In this document: in pieces, positions 28,476-38,986 of the stretch
Layout of the letters: each line of letters opens with the position of its first letter
Position numbering within the stretch: the first letter of the stretch is position 1
Origin: Salimicrobium flavidum
Lineage (GTDB): Bacteria; Bacillota; Bacilli; Bacillales; Halobacillaceae
Length of the DNA: 40,792 bases
NCBI RefSeq assembly: GCF_900156645.1
Contig: NZ_FTOC01000013.1
Span: 1-40,792 of the forward strand
Reading direction: 5' to 3'
Notes under the pieces: generated by a model
The model's database searches: none
Seen by the model: only the letters and a program-made list of their open reading frames with translations
Told to the model about the DNA's origin: nothing
Translations under genes and position numbers: made by a program

Positions 28476-29683
28476 TAGTCCAGAACCCTGACCTCTACAC
28501 TGCGACGGCCAAACCCGAATGCTTCACTCTTATTCGGCACGTGAAGATCGATACGGTTTCCGTTGATTGCTCCACCTGTATCCGCAGCGACTGCCGTGCC
28601 ATATCCTTCTACCCACACACGGGAGCCGAGAGGGATGACGCTTGGATCAACAGCTACCACCTTTTTATTCGGATTCGTATTCAGGTTGACGCCGGTAGCA
28701 GTAACGCCGGAACAGCCCGCACAATCCGCTGTATAGGCCGTAGCTTCCATCTGCAGTGTGCTGCTCGCACTACCGGAGGAGGAAGAGGAAGAAGTGTTAC
28801 TCGCTGAAGCAGAAGCGACCGCTGTTTGACGTTCAGGCTCCGGTTCTTTCGTGCCTACAGCGACGACCCGGTCCTGACTTTCCTGTTTGACGGTCTCTTT
28901 AGTGATGACCCGGTCCTCCACTTCGCCGTTGACCTTCGTGACTTCGTATTCGCGTTCTATAAGACCTGCTTTTCCTTTTGAAACGACCTTTTCTTTCCCT
29001 TCAAGAAGACTGCCGTCCTGCTTCGTGACAGTAGGATATTCCATTTCTTCTTCTTTTGTCTCTACGACTTTTTCCACACGGGTGATTGATACTGGTGTAG
29101 AAGCGTCGAGAGAAGCTGTCGCTTTCGGTTCGAGACGATCATCTTCATCTACAGCTATAGATTGCTCTTTCAAAAGTTCATCGACTGTAGCAGCTGTCGT
29201 CCAGACTTTTTCTTCATCTGTCCCGTCCTCGAGCGTTACCTGGAAAGCACGATCGATGGATAGGGTCATTCCGTTTTTCAGGGATTCGTTCTTCTTGTGA
29301 GAAAGCTCGTCGTGCTCTTTCACTTCAATCCCTTTCTCCTTCATCAGCGCACCTACGGTAGAAGCTGTAGTGTATACCTTCTCCTCTGATGCTCCGTCGG
29401 CTACCTCGATCGTTTTAGCTTGACTGTACTCGATGTCCATGCCGTACTCGAGGGTATCGGACATCGCATGGGATAATTCGTCATGTTCACCTTTTTCAAT
29501 ATGGAGTTCGGTTAATAGTTCGTCGATTGTATCAGCATGTGTACGCACCAGTTCTTTGTCTCCATTGGCGGAAACCTGGACACTTGTTTTAGTAGAATGA
29601 AATAAAATGATAGATATAAATGCGATTGTGACCAAGGATGCTGCTGAGATCCATACGAGCTTAGAAGTAAAAATATTTTTCAT
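28475..29683 (-). CDS. yabE: YabE: cell-wall protein with DUF348 repeats, G5 and 3D domains
   Basis: The protein is 402 aa. An N-terminal membrane anchor or signal (about 9-29) is followed by three DUF348 repeats (about 45-85, 104-143, 160-200), a G5 domain (about 205-285), a Ser/Ala-rich linker (about 289-309) and a C-terminal 3D domain (about 313-402). The three aspartates of the 3D domain are D346, D368 and D379. The architecture matches resuscitation-promoting-like factors and lytic enzymes that act on peptidoglycan outside the cell. It has a promoter at 29725-29753. In B. subtilis yabE is SigX/SigM controlled with an antisense RNA; I cannot see that here. Confidence 0.94.
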   Translation of the reverse strand: MKNIFTSKLVWISAASLVTIAFISIILFHSTKTSVQVSANGDKELVRTHADTIDELLTELHIEKGEHDELSHAMSDTLEYGMDIEYSQAKTIEVADGASEEKVYTTASTVGALMKEKGIEVKEHDELSHKKNESLKNGMTLSIDRAFQVTLEDGTDEEKVWTTAATVDELLKEQSIAVDEDDRLEPKATASLDASTPVSITRVEKVVETKEEEMEYPTVTKQDGSLLEGKEKVVSKGKAGLIEREYEVTKVNGEVEDRVITKETVKQESQDRVVAVGTKEPEPERQTAVASASASNTSSSSSSGSASSTLQMEATAYTADCAGCSGVTATGVNLNTNPNKKVVAVDPSVIPLGSRVWVEGYGTAVAADTGGAINGNRIDLHVPNKSEAFGFGRRSVEVRVLD

Positions 29684-29724
29684 CTTCGTAAGCCTCCCTT
29701 CTTTTCTTAAACACTGTGCACCAG

Positions 29725-29753
29725 ATTGTAATAAGGACGTTATACCCCGTCAA
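29725..29753 (-). promoter_or_regulatory. Promoter of yabE
   Basis: TTGACG (29748-29753), 17 bases, TACAAT (29725-29730) on the minus strand. Confidence 0.65.
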
Positions 29754-29776
29754 AGGAATTGCTTCAAAATAAATAG

Positions 29777-29806
29777 GAGCCGGTCCCTATCAACCTGACT
29801 CCTCCA
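29777..29806 (-). terminator. Terminator between tatD and yabE
   Basis: The minus strand reads AGGAGTCAGGT, a loop, ACCGGCTCCT, followed by ATTTATTTT. The stem has one bulge, so efficiency is uncertain. Confidence 0.6.
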
Positions 29807-29892
29807 TTATGCATATTTACCTAGTTTTTTAACATAACAAGAACATTACAATCCCTGAACAATTACTGAATACCTGTAACATTCATGACATA

Positions 29893-30663
29893 TTACGGAT
29901 TTATACCGAAAAATCTCTTGGCATTCGCCGTGGTCTCTCTGGCGACTTCTTCATAGGAGAGCTCTTTCAACTCCGCAATCTGCTCGGCGACCAGTGTCAC
30001 CCAGGCCGGTTCGTTTCTTTTTCCCCGGTTCGGATGAGGGGCGAGGAAAGGACTGTCCGTCTCCACCAGCAGATGCTCCATACCCACCGCTTTCGCGACT
30101 TCTTTCGGCAATTTGGCGTTTTTGAATGTGACCGGTCCTCCGAGAGAGATCATGAAATTCATCTCAATCGCGCGTTCGGCCAGCTCGACCGGTCCGTTAT
30201 AACAATGCATGATGCCTCCCACTTCTTCCGCCTTTTCTTCTTCGAGAAGTTCGATAATATCTTCGGTCGCTTCTCTGTTATGAATGATGATCGGAAGCTG
30301 GACTCTTTTGGCAAGGGCTATCTGTTTCCGGAACACTTCTTTCTGGATGTCTTTCGGTGATTTATCCCAATGATAATCCAGACCCATCTCTCCGATGGCC
30401 ACGACTTTCGGATGATCCGCAAGCTCTTCGATCCACTTCAGATCCTCTTCTGTCATATCAATGGCATCTACAGGGTGCCAGCCCACTGCTGCATAAATCT
30501 TTTCATCCTTTTCAGCGATATCCAGCGCTTTCGGTATCGTTTTCCGGTCAAAACCGACGACCGTCATGTATTCGACCCCGGCTTCTCTTGCCCGGCGAAT
30601 CGTCTCCTCCCGGTCTTCCTCGAACTGATCGGCATTCAAATGTACGTGTGTATCAAACAACAT
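29893..30663 (-). CDS. tatD: TatD-family metal-dependent DNase/hydrolase (YabD)
   Basis: The protein is 256 aa and forms a TIM-barrel amidohydrolase fold. Metal ligands are H6 and H8 (THVHL), E92 (GEMGLDYH), H128, H153 and D203 (ETDSPFLAPHPNRG). Family members have 3'-5' exonuclease or DNase activity; the physiological substrate is uncertain. Position after metG is the standard arrangement. Confidence 0.95.
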   Translation of the reverse strand: MLFDTHVHLNADQFEEDREETIRRAREAGVEYMTVVGFDRKTIPKALDIAEKDEKIYAAVGWHPVDAIDMTEEDLKWIEELADHPKVVAIGEMGLDYHWDKSPKDIQKEVFRKQIALAKRVQLPIIIHNREATEDIIELLEEEKAEEVGGIMHCYNGPVELAERAIEMNFMISLGGPVTFKNAKLPKEVAKAVGMEHLLVETDSPFLAPHPNRGKRNEPAWVTLVAEQIAELKELSYEEVARETTANAKRFFGINP

Positions 30664-30692
30664 TATTCATTACCTCCCCGATAAATGTCATG

Positions 30693-30716
30693 AAAAAAGG
30701 AAGCCCTGAAGCTTCC
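30693..30716 (-). terminator. Terminator downstream of metG
   Basis: The minus strand has GGAAGC, a 6-base loop, GCTTCC, then TTTTTT, 8 bases after the metG stop. Confidence 0.85.
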
Positions 30717-30724
30717 CCTTTTCC

Positions 30725-32680
<1,956 letters not shown>

Positions 32681-32724
32681 CTATAATTACGAGATTACTG
32701 ATAAATAGTTATTCCTAACTTTAA

Positions 32725-32754
32725 AATATACCGAAAACAGAACGCCTCTGTCAA
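32725..32754 (-). promoter_or_regulatory. Sigma-A promoter of metG
   Basis: TTGACA (32749-32754), 18 bases, TATATT (32725-32730) on the minus strand. I see no T-box in the leader of about 50 bases. Confidence 0.75.
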
Positions 32755-32789
32755 AAATATCAGACGACGAAGGGGTATGGCCCTCTATC

Positions 32790-32827
32790 TTGATGGAATT
32801 TTTTTCTATGATATAATGTATATACAT
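32790..32827 (+). promoter_or_regulatory. abrB upstream promoter with palindrome
   Basis: TTGATG (32790-32795), 16 bases ending TGA, TATAAT (32812-32817) on the plus strand. The perfect palindrome ATGTATATACAT (32816-32827) overlaps the -10 and the expected start point. B. subtilis abrB also has two promoters. Confidence 0.55.
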
Positions 32828-32876
32828 AGGTAAATAAATTTGTCTAAACTTTTTGGCCTTTTAGAGTTAAAAGCAA

Positions 32877-32935
32877 TTGACATGACTGGGAAACTTTGGT
32901 ACTATGTATCCGAAACATCGTCGCCATCTGACGAC
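32877..32935 (+). promoter_or_regulatory. abrB main promoter with Spo0A-box-like site
   Basis: TTGACA (32877-32882), 17 bases, TACTAT (32900-32905) on the plus strand. About 18 bases after the expected start point is TGACGAC (32929-32935), one mismatch from the Spo0A box TGNCGAA. In B. subtilis Spo0A represses abrB from sites just downstream of its P2 promoter, so the position fits. A single 7-mer is weak evidence. Confidence 0.6.
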
Positions 32936-32964
32936 AAACTTTTGAGTTAAGGGGAGTTTCAACT

Positions 32965-33237
32965 ATGAAATCTACTGGTATTGTTCGTAAAGTAGACGAA
33001 CTGGGCCGCGTCGTAATTCCTATCGAATTGCGCCGTACCCTCGACATTAATGAGAAAGATGCGTTAGAGATTTACGTAGACGACGATCGCATCGTTCTCA
33101 AGAAGTACATGCCTTCCATGACTTGTCAGGTCACCGGGGAAGTGTCTGACAACAACATGAAGCTTGCAGGTGGTAATCTGGTTCTTAGCAAAGAAGGAGC
33201 CGAACAACTCATCAAAGAGATTCAAGGCAAACTTTAA
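32965..33237 (+). CDS. abrB: Transition-state regulator AbrB
   Basis: The protein is 90 aa. The N-terminal swapped-hairpin DNA-binding domain (VRKVDELGRVVIPIELRR, then RIVLKKY) spans 1-50, and the C-terminal multimerisation domain 54-90. AbrB represses post-exponential genes during growth. The ribosome site is AAGGGGAG. Orientation opposite to metG and rsmI is the same as in B. subtilis. It is kept here although neighbouring sporulation genes are gone. Confidence 0.97.
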   Translation: MKSTGIVRKVDELGRVVIPIELRRTLDINEKDALEIYVDDDRIVLKKYMPSMTCQVTGEVSDNNMKLAGGNLVLSKEGAEQLIKEIQGKL

Positions 33238-33261
33238 GAACATCACCTCTTTTTAAAAAGA

Positions 33262-33306
33262 AAAACACTTTTACCAAGATAAAAAAAAGGTAAAAGTGTT
33301 TTTTTT
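33262..33306. terminator. Bidirectional terminator between abrB and rsmI
   Basis: AAAACACTTTTACC / GGTAAAAGTGTTTT with a 13-base A-rich loop and a T8 run. The two genes converge on it. Confidence 0.88.
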
Positions 33307-33339
33307 ATGGATAGATATAAAGCTCACATGAACGGCTTC

Positions 33340-34206
33340 TCACTCTTCTACGTGATATACCCGGTAAACCTCCCGCTTCGGGACGCCGCGGTCCACAGCA
33401 GCCTTCTTGATCGCTTCTTTGTTCTTCATTCCTTCTTCCTCATATGTCTCCACATGTTCGATCACGGTGAGATCCTCCCACCAGGAGACTCCCTTTTCCG
33501 GAACGCCACCCTCGAGGACGATACAGAATTCCCCTTTGAGTTCGGTTTCCTCCACCCAGGCGAGCGCTTCAGAAAGCTCCCCGCGCAGAAATTCTTCATA
33601 TTGCTTCGTCAGTTCCCGGGCTAGCGTCACCCGGCGTGCTCCGAGCACGTCATACATGTCCTGGATGACCTGCTTCAATCGATGAGGGGATTCATAGAAC
33701 ACAAGAGTTTTGGTAAAGGATTTCCACCTCTCCAGTTCAGCCACTCTCTCTTTCTTTTTTCGGGGAAGGAAACCGTAATAAAAAAAGTGCTCCGTCGGCA
33801 GTCCTGAGCCGACAAGCGCTACGAGCGCAGCATTGGCTCCGGGCAGAACTACGACCGGTATGTCCTGATCCACCGCCTGACTGATAATCTCTTCCCCTGG
33901 GTCAGAGATTCCCGGCATCCCGGCATCACTCACCAGGGCCACTGATTTCCCATCGCGGAGGTCACCGATCAGTTCTTCTGCACGGCTCTTCTGGTTATGT
34001 TCATGATAGCTGATGAGCGGGGTCGTAATTTCAAAATGCCGGGTCAGCTTTTTTGTATTCCTCGTATCCTCTGCTGCGATTTTATCCACCGCCTGCAGCG
34101 TACTCACACCCCGGTACGTCATATCCTGCAGGTTCCCAATCGGTGTCGGTACGATATACAATGTGCCCGATTCTTCATTCCCCCGAAAACTCTTTTGTAT
34201 CTTCAT
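33340..34206 (-). CDS. rsmI: 16S rRNA 2'-O-ribose C1402 methyltransferase
   Basis: SAM-dependent methyltransferase that modifies C1402 in the ribosomal P site together with RsmH. The protein is 288 aa with the tetrapyrrole-methylase fold. Motifs are LYIVPTPIGNL (16-26), IAAEDTRNTKKL near 44-55 and ALVSDAGMPGISDPGE near 94-109. It overlaps the end of yazA by 32 bp, in line with the trmN6-yazA-rsmI operon. Confidence 0.97.
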   Translation of the reverse strand: MKIQKSFRGNEESGTLYIVPTPIGNLQDMTYRGVSTLQAVDKIAAEDTRNTKKLTRHFEITTPLISYHEHNQKSRAEELIGDLRDGKSVALVSDAGMPGISDPGEEIISQAVDQDIPVVVLPGANAALVALVGSGLPTEHFFYYGFLPRKKKERVAELERWKSFTKTLVFYESPHRLKQVIQDMYDVLGARRVTLARELTKQYEEFLRGELSEALAWVEETELKGEFCIVLEGGVPEKGVSWWEDLTVIEHVETYEEEGMKNKEAIKKAAVDRGVPKREVYRVYHVEE

Positions 34207-34459
34207 CGTTCGTCCCCTCTCTTATAAGTTCTTCCTTGCCAGGGCGGTTCAGTCTTTTTATCCGATATTCTTCTTTCAGAGCACTGCTTTTCGTCGGAAA
34301 ATGCTTTGTGAAAACCACCTGAAAAGGCCCCCGGCCTCTAGTATATTTCGCCCCCTGACCTGATTCATGTTTTCTTAGACGCATGCTCAGATTATTCGTG
34401 TAGCCGGTGTAAAACGTACCATCTCTGCATTTCAGCATATAAACGACGTGATCACCCAT
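34175..34459 (-). CDS. yazA: GIY-YIG domain protein YazA
   Basis: The product is 94 aa from the ATG at 34459. A compact GIY-YIG nuclease-like domain (VVYMLKCRDGTFYTGYTNNL, then KYTRGRGP and the EYRIKRL helix) fills residues 5-80. This UPF0213 family is common next to trmN6 and rsmI; its function is not established. It overlaps both neighbours. Confidence 0.92.
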   Translation of the reverse strand: MGDHVVYMLKCRDGTFYTGYTNNLSMRLRKHESGQGAKYTRGRGPFQVVFTKHFPTKSSALKEEYRIKRLNRPGKEELIREGTNDEDTKEFSGE

Positions 34460-35192
34460 AAAGCATCTTTTCCGCTTCCTTCGTATACTCTCCGTTTTCT
34501 TCATAGATATAAAGAGGAGGAAGTATACTCAGACCGGGCTTCCCGTCCCGCAATCCTTCAATGAGCAGCATGTTCGCTTCTTTATGTGCTTTCGGATAAA
34601 CAAACTGCACCCGTTTCGGCTCCAGTTTATGTTTGCGGAAGGACTCTATAATTTCAATGAAACGCTCCGGGCGATGGACCATCGATACTTTCCCCCCGGA
34701 TTTCACCAGTCTGGAAGCGGAGACTACCACTTCCTCGAGCGTGCAATACACTTCGTGCCGGGCGATCGTCAAATGCTCATTGTCATTCCTCATTATTTCA
34801 TCTGTCGTTTTGAAATACGGAGGATTCACCGTCACAAGATCGAACTTATTATTCTTGAAATAGTCCGGCATATCCCTAAGATCCCCGTGCACAAGCGAAA
34901 CCTGATCTCCGGCTTCATTGAGCTCTACGTTCCTGAGAGCCATGTCATACAGCCTCTCCTGGATTTCGACCCCGGTAATGGGAACGCGGGAATAATTCAA
35001 AAAGAAAAGCGGAAGGACGCCGTTCCCGGTACACAAATCAAGAATCTTCCCTCTGGTTTTCGGAAGATATGTAAACCTCGCCAGAAGAGCCGCATCAAGG
35101 GAAAAAGCGAATACACTCGGACTCTGGATGATCCTTCTGTCTTCTTCGGCCAGTAAATAATCGATACGTTCGTCTCCATACAAATGAACCAC
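34452..35192 (-). CDS. trmN6: tRNA1(Val) (adenine-N6)-methyltransferase family protein (YabB)
   Basis: The product is 246 aa from a GTG at 35192, nine bases after GGAGG; this start matches the B. subtilis YabB length and N-terminus. SAM motif DLCTGNG is at 52-58 and the N6-adenine catalytic motif NPPY at 123-126. It probably methylates A37 of tRNA-Val; specificity is inferred from family. It is first in the trmN6-yazA-rsmI operon. The upstream gap has no clear promoter but holds repeat-A-like sequence. Confidence 0.93.
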   Translation of the reverse strand: MVHLYGDERIDYLLAEEDRRIIQSPSVFAFSLDAALLARFTYLPKTRGKILDLCTGNGVLPLFFLNYSRVPITGVEIQERLYDMALRNVELNEAGDQVSLVHGDLRDMPDYFKNNKFDLVTVNPPYFKTTDEIMRNDNEHLTIARHEVYCTLEEVVVSASRLVKSGGKVSMVHRPERFIEIIESFRKHKLEPKRVQFVYPKAHKEANMLLIEGLRDGKPGLSILPPLYIYEENGEYTKEAEKMLYG

Positions 35193-35204
35193 GTTATGTT
35201 TCCT

Positions 35205-35275
35205 CCTTCCCTTCAAACGGAAGCCTCCGTTTTTCCTGTTGTCCAACTGCTACTTCCAGAAGTCTCCGCTGTTCC
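35205..35275 (-). repeat. Degenerate family A-like repeat
   Basis: The minus strand shows two short related blocks, CAGCGGAGACTTC and AACGGAGGCTTCC, separated by GTAGCAGTTGGACAACAGG. The GCGGA opening and AGYTGGACAA junction resemble family A joints, with only a very short hairpin (GACTTC/GAAGT) between. The relationship is tentative. Confidence 0.4.
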
Positions 35276-35288
35276 TGTTACCGAAAAG

Positions 35289-35316
35289 AGGACCTCCCTG
35301 AAACCAGGGAGGTCCT
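35289..35316 (-). terminator. Terminator downstream of yabA
   Basis: A 12-bp perfect stem AGGACCTCCCTG / CAGGGAGGTCCT with a 4-base loop, then CTTTTC on the minus strand; it lies 4 bases from the yabA stop codon. Confidence 0.85.
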
Positions 35317-35319
35317 AAA

Positions 35320-35664
35320 TCATGAACTGCGATTTAAAAATGACAGACAAAATAGACAATCTTCATCTCTCGGACTTCCAAAATGCAGGTTACAGATGTG
35401 GAAACCTTCTTCATAGAGACGTGCCAGATTATCGTACCCCTCGCCGACGACTGGTCGACCAGAGGTACCTTCTCCATCTGCTGCTTCTCTTTCAGCATTT
35501 TCCTGATCGAGACGCTGACGCAGATGGTGGTTTTCGATCGAGAGGTGCTGGTTCTCTTCAATCAGCATAGCCAGCTGTTCCTTCAGGTCCCCAAGCTGTC
35601 GGTGAAGATCCCCAACCTGTGATTCTAAATGAGTGAACTGCTCAATCACATTTTTTTTATTCAA
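35320..35664 (-). CDS. yabA: Replication initiation control protein YabA
   Basis: The product is 114 aa from a TTG at 35664, chosen because the sequence from there ([20 protein letters not shown]) aligns with the B. subtilis N-terminus and AAGGAG lies upstream. A leucine-zipper coiled coil occupies about 1-60, and the C-terminal zinc domain has the ligands in HICNLHFG and CLFC. YabA binds DnaA and DnaN and restrains over-initiation. It follows ricT and closes the operon. Confidence 0.94.
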   Translation of the reverse strand: MNKKNVIEQFTHLESQVGDLHRQLGDLKEQLAMLIEENQHLSIENHHLRQRLDQENAEREAADGEGTSGRPVVGEGYDNLARLYEEGFHICNLHFGSPRDEDCLFCLSFLNRSS

Positions 35665-35680
35665 CTTCCCTCTCTCCTTG

Positions 35681-36508
35681 CTACTTTGCACCATCAATCT
35701 CCAGCACTCCTTCATCAATAAGTTCCTGAAGGGAATATTCCAGAGTCCGGTCCTCTTCTTTGAACTCGATCTGTACGACACGTTCGAGCATATTCAGACC
35801 TACGACCTTGCCATCTCCAAAGGACGTGGAAATATGATCTCCAAGATCCGGTAAATCACGCTTGGCTTCTTCATAATCGTCATTTTCATACTTCAGACAG
35901 CACATCAGACGACCACAAAGGCCGGAAATTTTTGCCGGATTCAGGGAGAGGTTCTGATCCTTCGCCATTTTGATGGAAACAGGTTCAAAATCTCCAAGAA
36001 ATGTGGAACAGCAAAGCATCCGTCCACACGGACCGATTCCTCCAAGCATCTTGGCTTCATCTCTGACACCGATCTGACGCAGTTCGATACGCGTCCGGAA
36101 TACAGAAGCCAGATCCTTGACGAGTGTACGGAAATCGACCCGTCCATCCGCCGTAAAGTAAAAAATCACTTTATTGCGGTCAAATGTATATTCAACTTCG
36201 ACCAGATTCATATCCAGCTTATGTTCCTTGATCTTCTTCTCACATGTCTCATAGGCTTCCTGTGCTTGGTCTTTATTTTCCTGGACAGTAAGCTTATCTT
36301 TCTCATCGGCTTCCCGAATCACTTGTTTTAACGGAAGAACTACATCTTCTTCGTCGACCATGCGGTTGGAGATAGCAACTTTTGCAAATTCTATTCCTCT
36401 CACCGTTTCGACAATGACGTAATCACTCGTCGTCAACTTCAAGTTCCCAGGACTGAAAAAGTAAACCTTTCCTGCCTGCTTAAAGCGCACACCTACTACT
36501 TCGACCAT
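35681..36508 (-). CDS. ricT: PSP1-domain protein RicT (YaaT)
   Basis: Part of the RicA-RicF-RicT (Y) complex, which carries iron-sulfur clusters and directs RNase Y processing; in B. subtilis it also affects phosphorelay, competence and biofilm. The protein is 275 aa. Six conserved cysteines are visible at C161, C166, C167, C198, C203 and C204. It sits between holB and yabA as usual. Its retention in a block without sporulation genes favours the RNA-processing role. Confidence 0.96.
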   Translation of the reverse strand: MVEVVGVRFKQAGKVYFFSPGNLKLTTSDYVIVETVRGIEFAKVAISNRMVDEEDVVLPLKQVIREADEKDKLTVQENKDQAQEAYETCEKKIKEHKLDMNLVEVEYTFDRNKVIFYFTADGRVDFRTLVKDLASVFRTRIELRQIGVRDEAKMLGGIGPCGRMLCCSTFLGDFEPVSIKMAKDQNLSLNPAKISGLCGRLMCCLKYENDDYEEAKRDLPDLGDHISTSFGDGKVVGLNMLERVVQIEFKEEDRTLEYSLQELIDEGVLEIDGAK

Positions 36509-36514
36509 TACGGA

Positions 36515-37504
36515 TCAACACCTTTGCAATTGAAGTGTAAGTTGTTCCATCACGAGTGTGGGGTGAACGTTCTGGTTTATGTGACGTTTCGCCTCCATAA
36601 TTCCCGACATGCAGGCGGTTACCTGTGCTCTGGACCATCGCATCATCGCATGTTCCCTTTTATCTTTCTCTTGGATAAACACGATCGATTCTTCCCGGCC
36701 AAGATGTTCATAAAGCATGTCTTTATACCAAAGCATCAGAACATCGAGCCCACGCTGCAGCGTATCTTTTTCGGAAAAATGAGGCATCCACTGATGATTG
36801 ACAAACAATAGTGCTTCATTCGGTTTCGACTGAAGTACTTCCGTCAATTGTATCACTAATTTTCGGACATTGGCAAACCAGTCTCCTTCAAGCATTTCAA
36901 GGGCTTCTTCCACATTGTTCGTCAAAGCACTCAACAAAAAGGCGTTGGAGCGGGACACTCCCTCCGCAATAAGATAATCCCTCATCTTGTTTTGATTCAA
37001 AGGCTGAAAGGCGATCTGCTGGCATCTCGAACGTATCGTCTGTATAATCGCTTCACTGTTTTCCGTAAGAAGAATCGCTGTAGCATCCCTGCTCGGCTCC
37101 TCCAGAAATTTCAGAAGACGGTTTGCTGCATTGACCGTCATCAGGTCGGCCGCTTCGATCACGTATACTTTCCGGTCGGACTCAAGCCCCGTATATGTGA
37201 ATTCTTTCTGCAGATTGAGCACCTGTTCTTTCTTGATAGAAGCCCCATCCGGCTCAATCCAGTGCAGATCCGGATGATTCCCGGAATCGATTCTTCTGCA
37301 TTCTCTGCACTCCTGACAGGGTTCACTGTCCTTTACATTCGGACAGAACAATGTCTTTGCCAAAAGACGGGCAGCTTCCCGCTTTCCCGTCCCCCGGTGT
37401 CCATAGAAAAGATAAGCATGAGCCATCCTGTCTTTCTCATAGCTGTTCGTCAGCATCTGTGCCGCAAGCGGCTGCGTTTCTTTCAATTGTTCCCAACGTT
37501 CCAT
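36515..37504 (-). CDS. holB: DNA polymerase III delta' subunit
   Basis: Clamp-loader subunit. The protein is 329 aa. An AAA+ N-terminal domain has the P-loop-like GHRGTGKR (35-42) and zinc ligands C54, C63, C66 and C69. The conserved RLLKFLEEPS and SRCQQI (sensor) segments follow. The six-base gap to ricT and 12-base gap from yaaR indicate one operon. Confidence 0.95.
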   Translation of the reverse strand: MERWEQLKETQPLAAQMLTNSYEKDRMAHAYLFYGHRGTGKREAARLLAKTLFCPNVKDSEPCQECRECRRIDSGNHPDLHWIEPDGASIKKEQVLNLQKEFTYTGLESDRKVYVIEAADLMTVNAANRLLKFLEEPSRDATAILLTENSEAIIQTIRSRCQQIAFQPLNQNKMRDYLIAEGVSRSNAFLLSALTNNVEEALEMLEGDWFANVRKLVIQLTEVLQSKPNEALLFVNHQWMPHFSEKDTLQRGLDVLMLWYKDMLYEHLGREESIVFIQEKDKREHAMMRWSRAQVTACMSGIMEAKRHINQNVHPTLVMEQLTLQLQRC

Positions 37505-37516
37505 CTCCGTCCGCCC

Positions 37517-37957
37517 TTACGTATATAAGTTAATTAATAACCCTTTGATTTCTCCTACCAGTCCGAGGAGATCCACCGAACGTTTTTCCTGATCCATTAC
37601 AGCTTCTGTAAGTTCAGCGAGCTTCTCATCCACTTCCTCCACGATCGTCAACTTACGGTTTTGTCCCATTCGGCTCCAGCTGTGGGAGTGCTTCAGGTTC
37701 ATACCATACTGTACGGATTCCTTTACAAAATCACGTATCAGCCTCTTGTATTTTGCAAGATCCCGAAAGGAGCGAAAGCGGGCCAACCTCTCCCCTTGAG
37801 CTGTGATATTCGTCATCAGCCGGTTCAACTGCTGCTGCTGCAGTTGATTGGATTGGGCACGGACCATAGAATCGAAGGATTTCGCTTTGGCCGTCTGCTG
37901 AGGATTCTGCTTTTGCTGCGCCTCCATCTGGGTACGCATTTCCTGACTAATTTTCAT
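37517..37957 (-). CDS. yaaR: DUF327 family protein YaaR
   Basis: The protein is 146 aa, helical, without signal peptide or membrane segment. It contains a Gln-rich N-terminus (8-46) and the DUF327 core (LARFRSFRDLAKYKRLIRDF, KLTIVEEVDEKL). Function unknown. It is always found in the tmk-darA-yaaR-holB operon, where it is kept here. Confidence 0.92.
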   Translation of the reverse strand: MKISQEMRTQMEAQQKQNPQQTAKAKSFDSMVRAQSNQLQQQQLNRLMTNITAQGERLARFRSFRDLAKYKRLIRDFVKESVQYGMNLKHSHSWSRMGQNRKLTIVEEVDEKLAELTEAVMDQEKRSVDLLGLVGEIKGLLINLYT

Positions 37958-37977
37958 AGAGATACTCCCTTACACCG

Positions 37978-38325
<348 letters not shown>

Positions 38326-38359
38326 CTATTCTTACTTCCATTATATCAAATCGACCGAT

Positions 38360-38980
38360 CTAATGATCCGTATGACGCCGTATTGCCTGACGTACTTCCT
38401 CTCTCACTTCGCAGAGAGGCTGATCTGCGTCGATTCTCTCCACCCGGTCCGGGTACCGGGCTGTAAGCTCCAGATACGCTTCGTATACCTTCCGGTGAAA
38501 ATCGATGTTTTCCAGGTCGAGACGATTCTTTTCTCGTTCATCGTTGGCATTTATTCTGGCAAGTCCCCGTTCCGGCGTAATATCGAAGAAAAGCGTAACG
38601 TCCGGCATCCAGTTTTCGATGGCGAACTCATTGATAGCCATCACCTCCGAAATCCCGATACCGCGTCCCACGCCCTGATACACGAGACTGGAGTCGACAA
38701 AACGGTCGCACAACACTATTTTCCCTTCTTCAAGAGCGGGGATCACTTTTTCCACGAGATGTTGACGTCTAGCAGCAGCGTATAGAAGAGCTTCCGTCCG
38801 TGCATCCATCTCTTTATGATCGGGGTCGAGAATGAGATGACGGATTTTTTCCGAAATACGTATACCGCCCGGTTCTCTCGTAGCGAGAACCTCGTAGCCC
38901 TGATTTTCAAGCTCTTCATGGAGAAGGCGGAGGATGGTTGTTTTTCCTGCTCCTTCTCCTCCTTCAAACGTTATAAACAT
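38360..38980 (-). CDS. tmk: Thymidylate kinase
   Basis: Phosphorylates dTMP to dTDP. The protein is 206 aa with P-loop GGEGAGKT (7-14), the REPGG segment (35-39), the DRFVDSS motif and a LID with DEREKNRLD. It is six bases after yaaO, so co-transcribed. Confidence 0.97.
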   Translation of the reverse strand: MFITFEGGEGAGKTTILRLLHEELENQGYEVLATREPGGIRISEKIRHLILDPDHKEMDARTEALLYAAARRQHLVEKVIPALEEGKIVLCDRFVDSSLVYQGVGRGIGISEVMAINEFAIENWMPDVTLFFDITPERGLARINANDEREKNRLDLENIDFHRKVYEAYLELTARYPDRVERIDADQPLCEVREEVRQAIRRHTDH

Positions 38981-38986
38981 ACGTAG

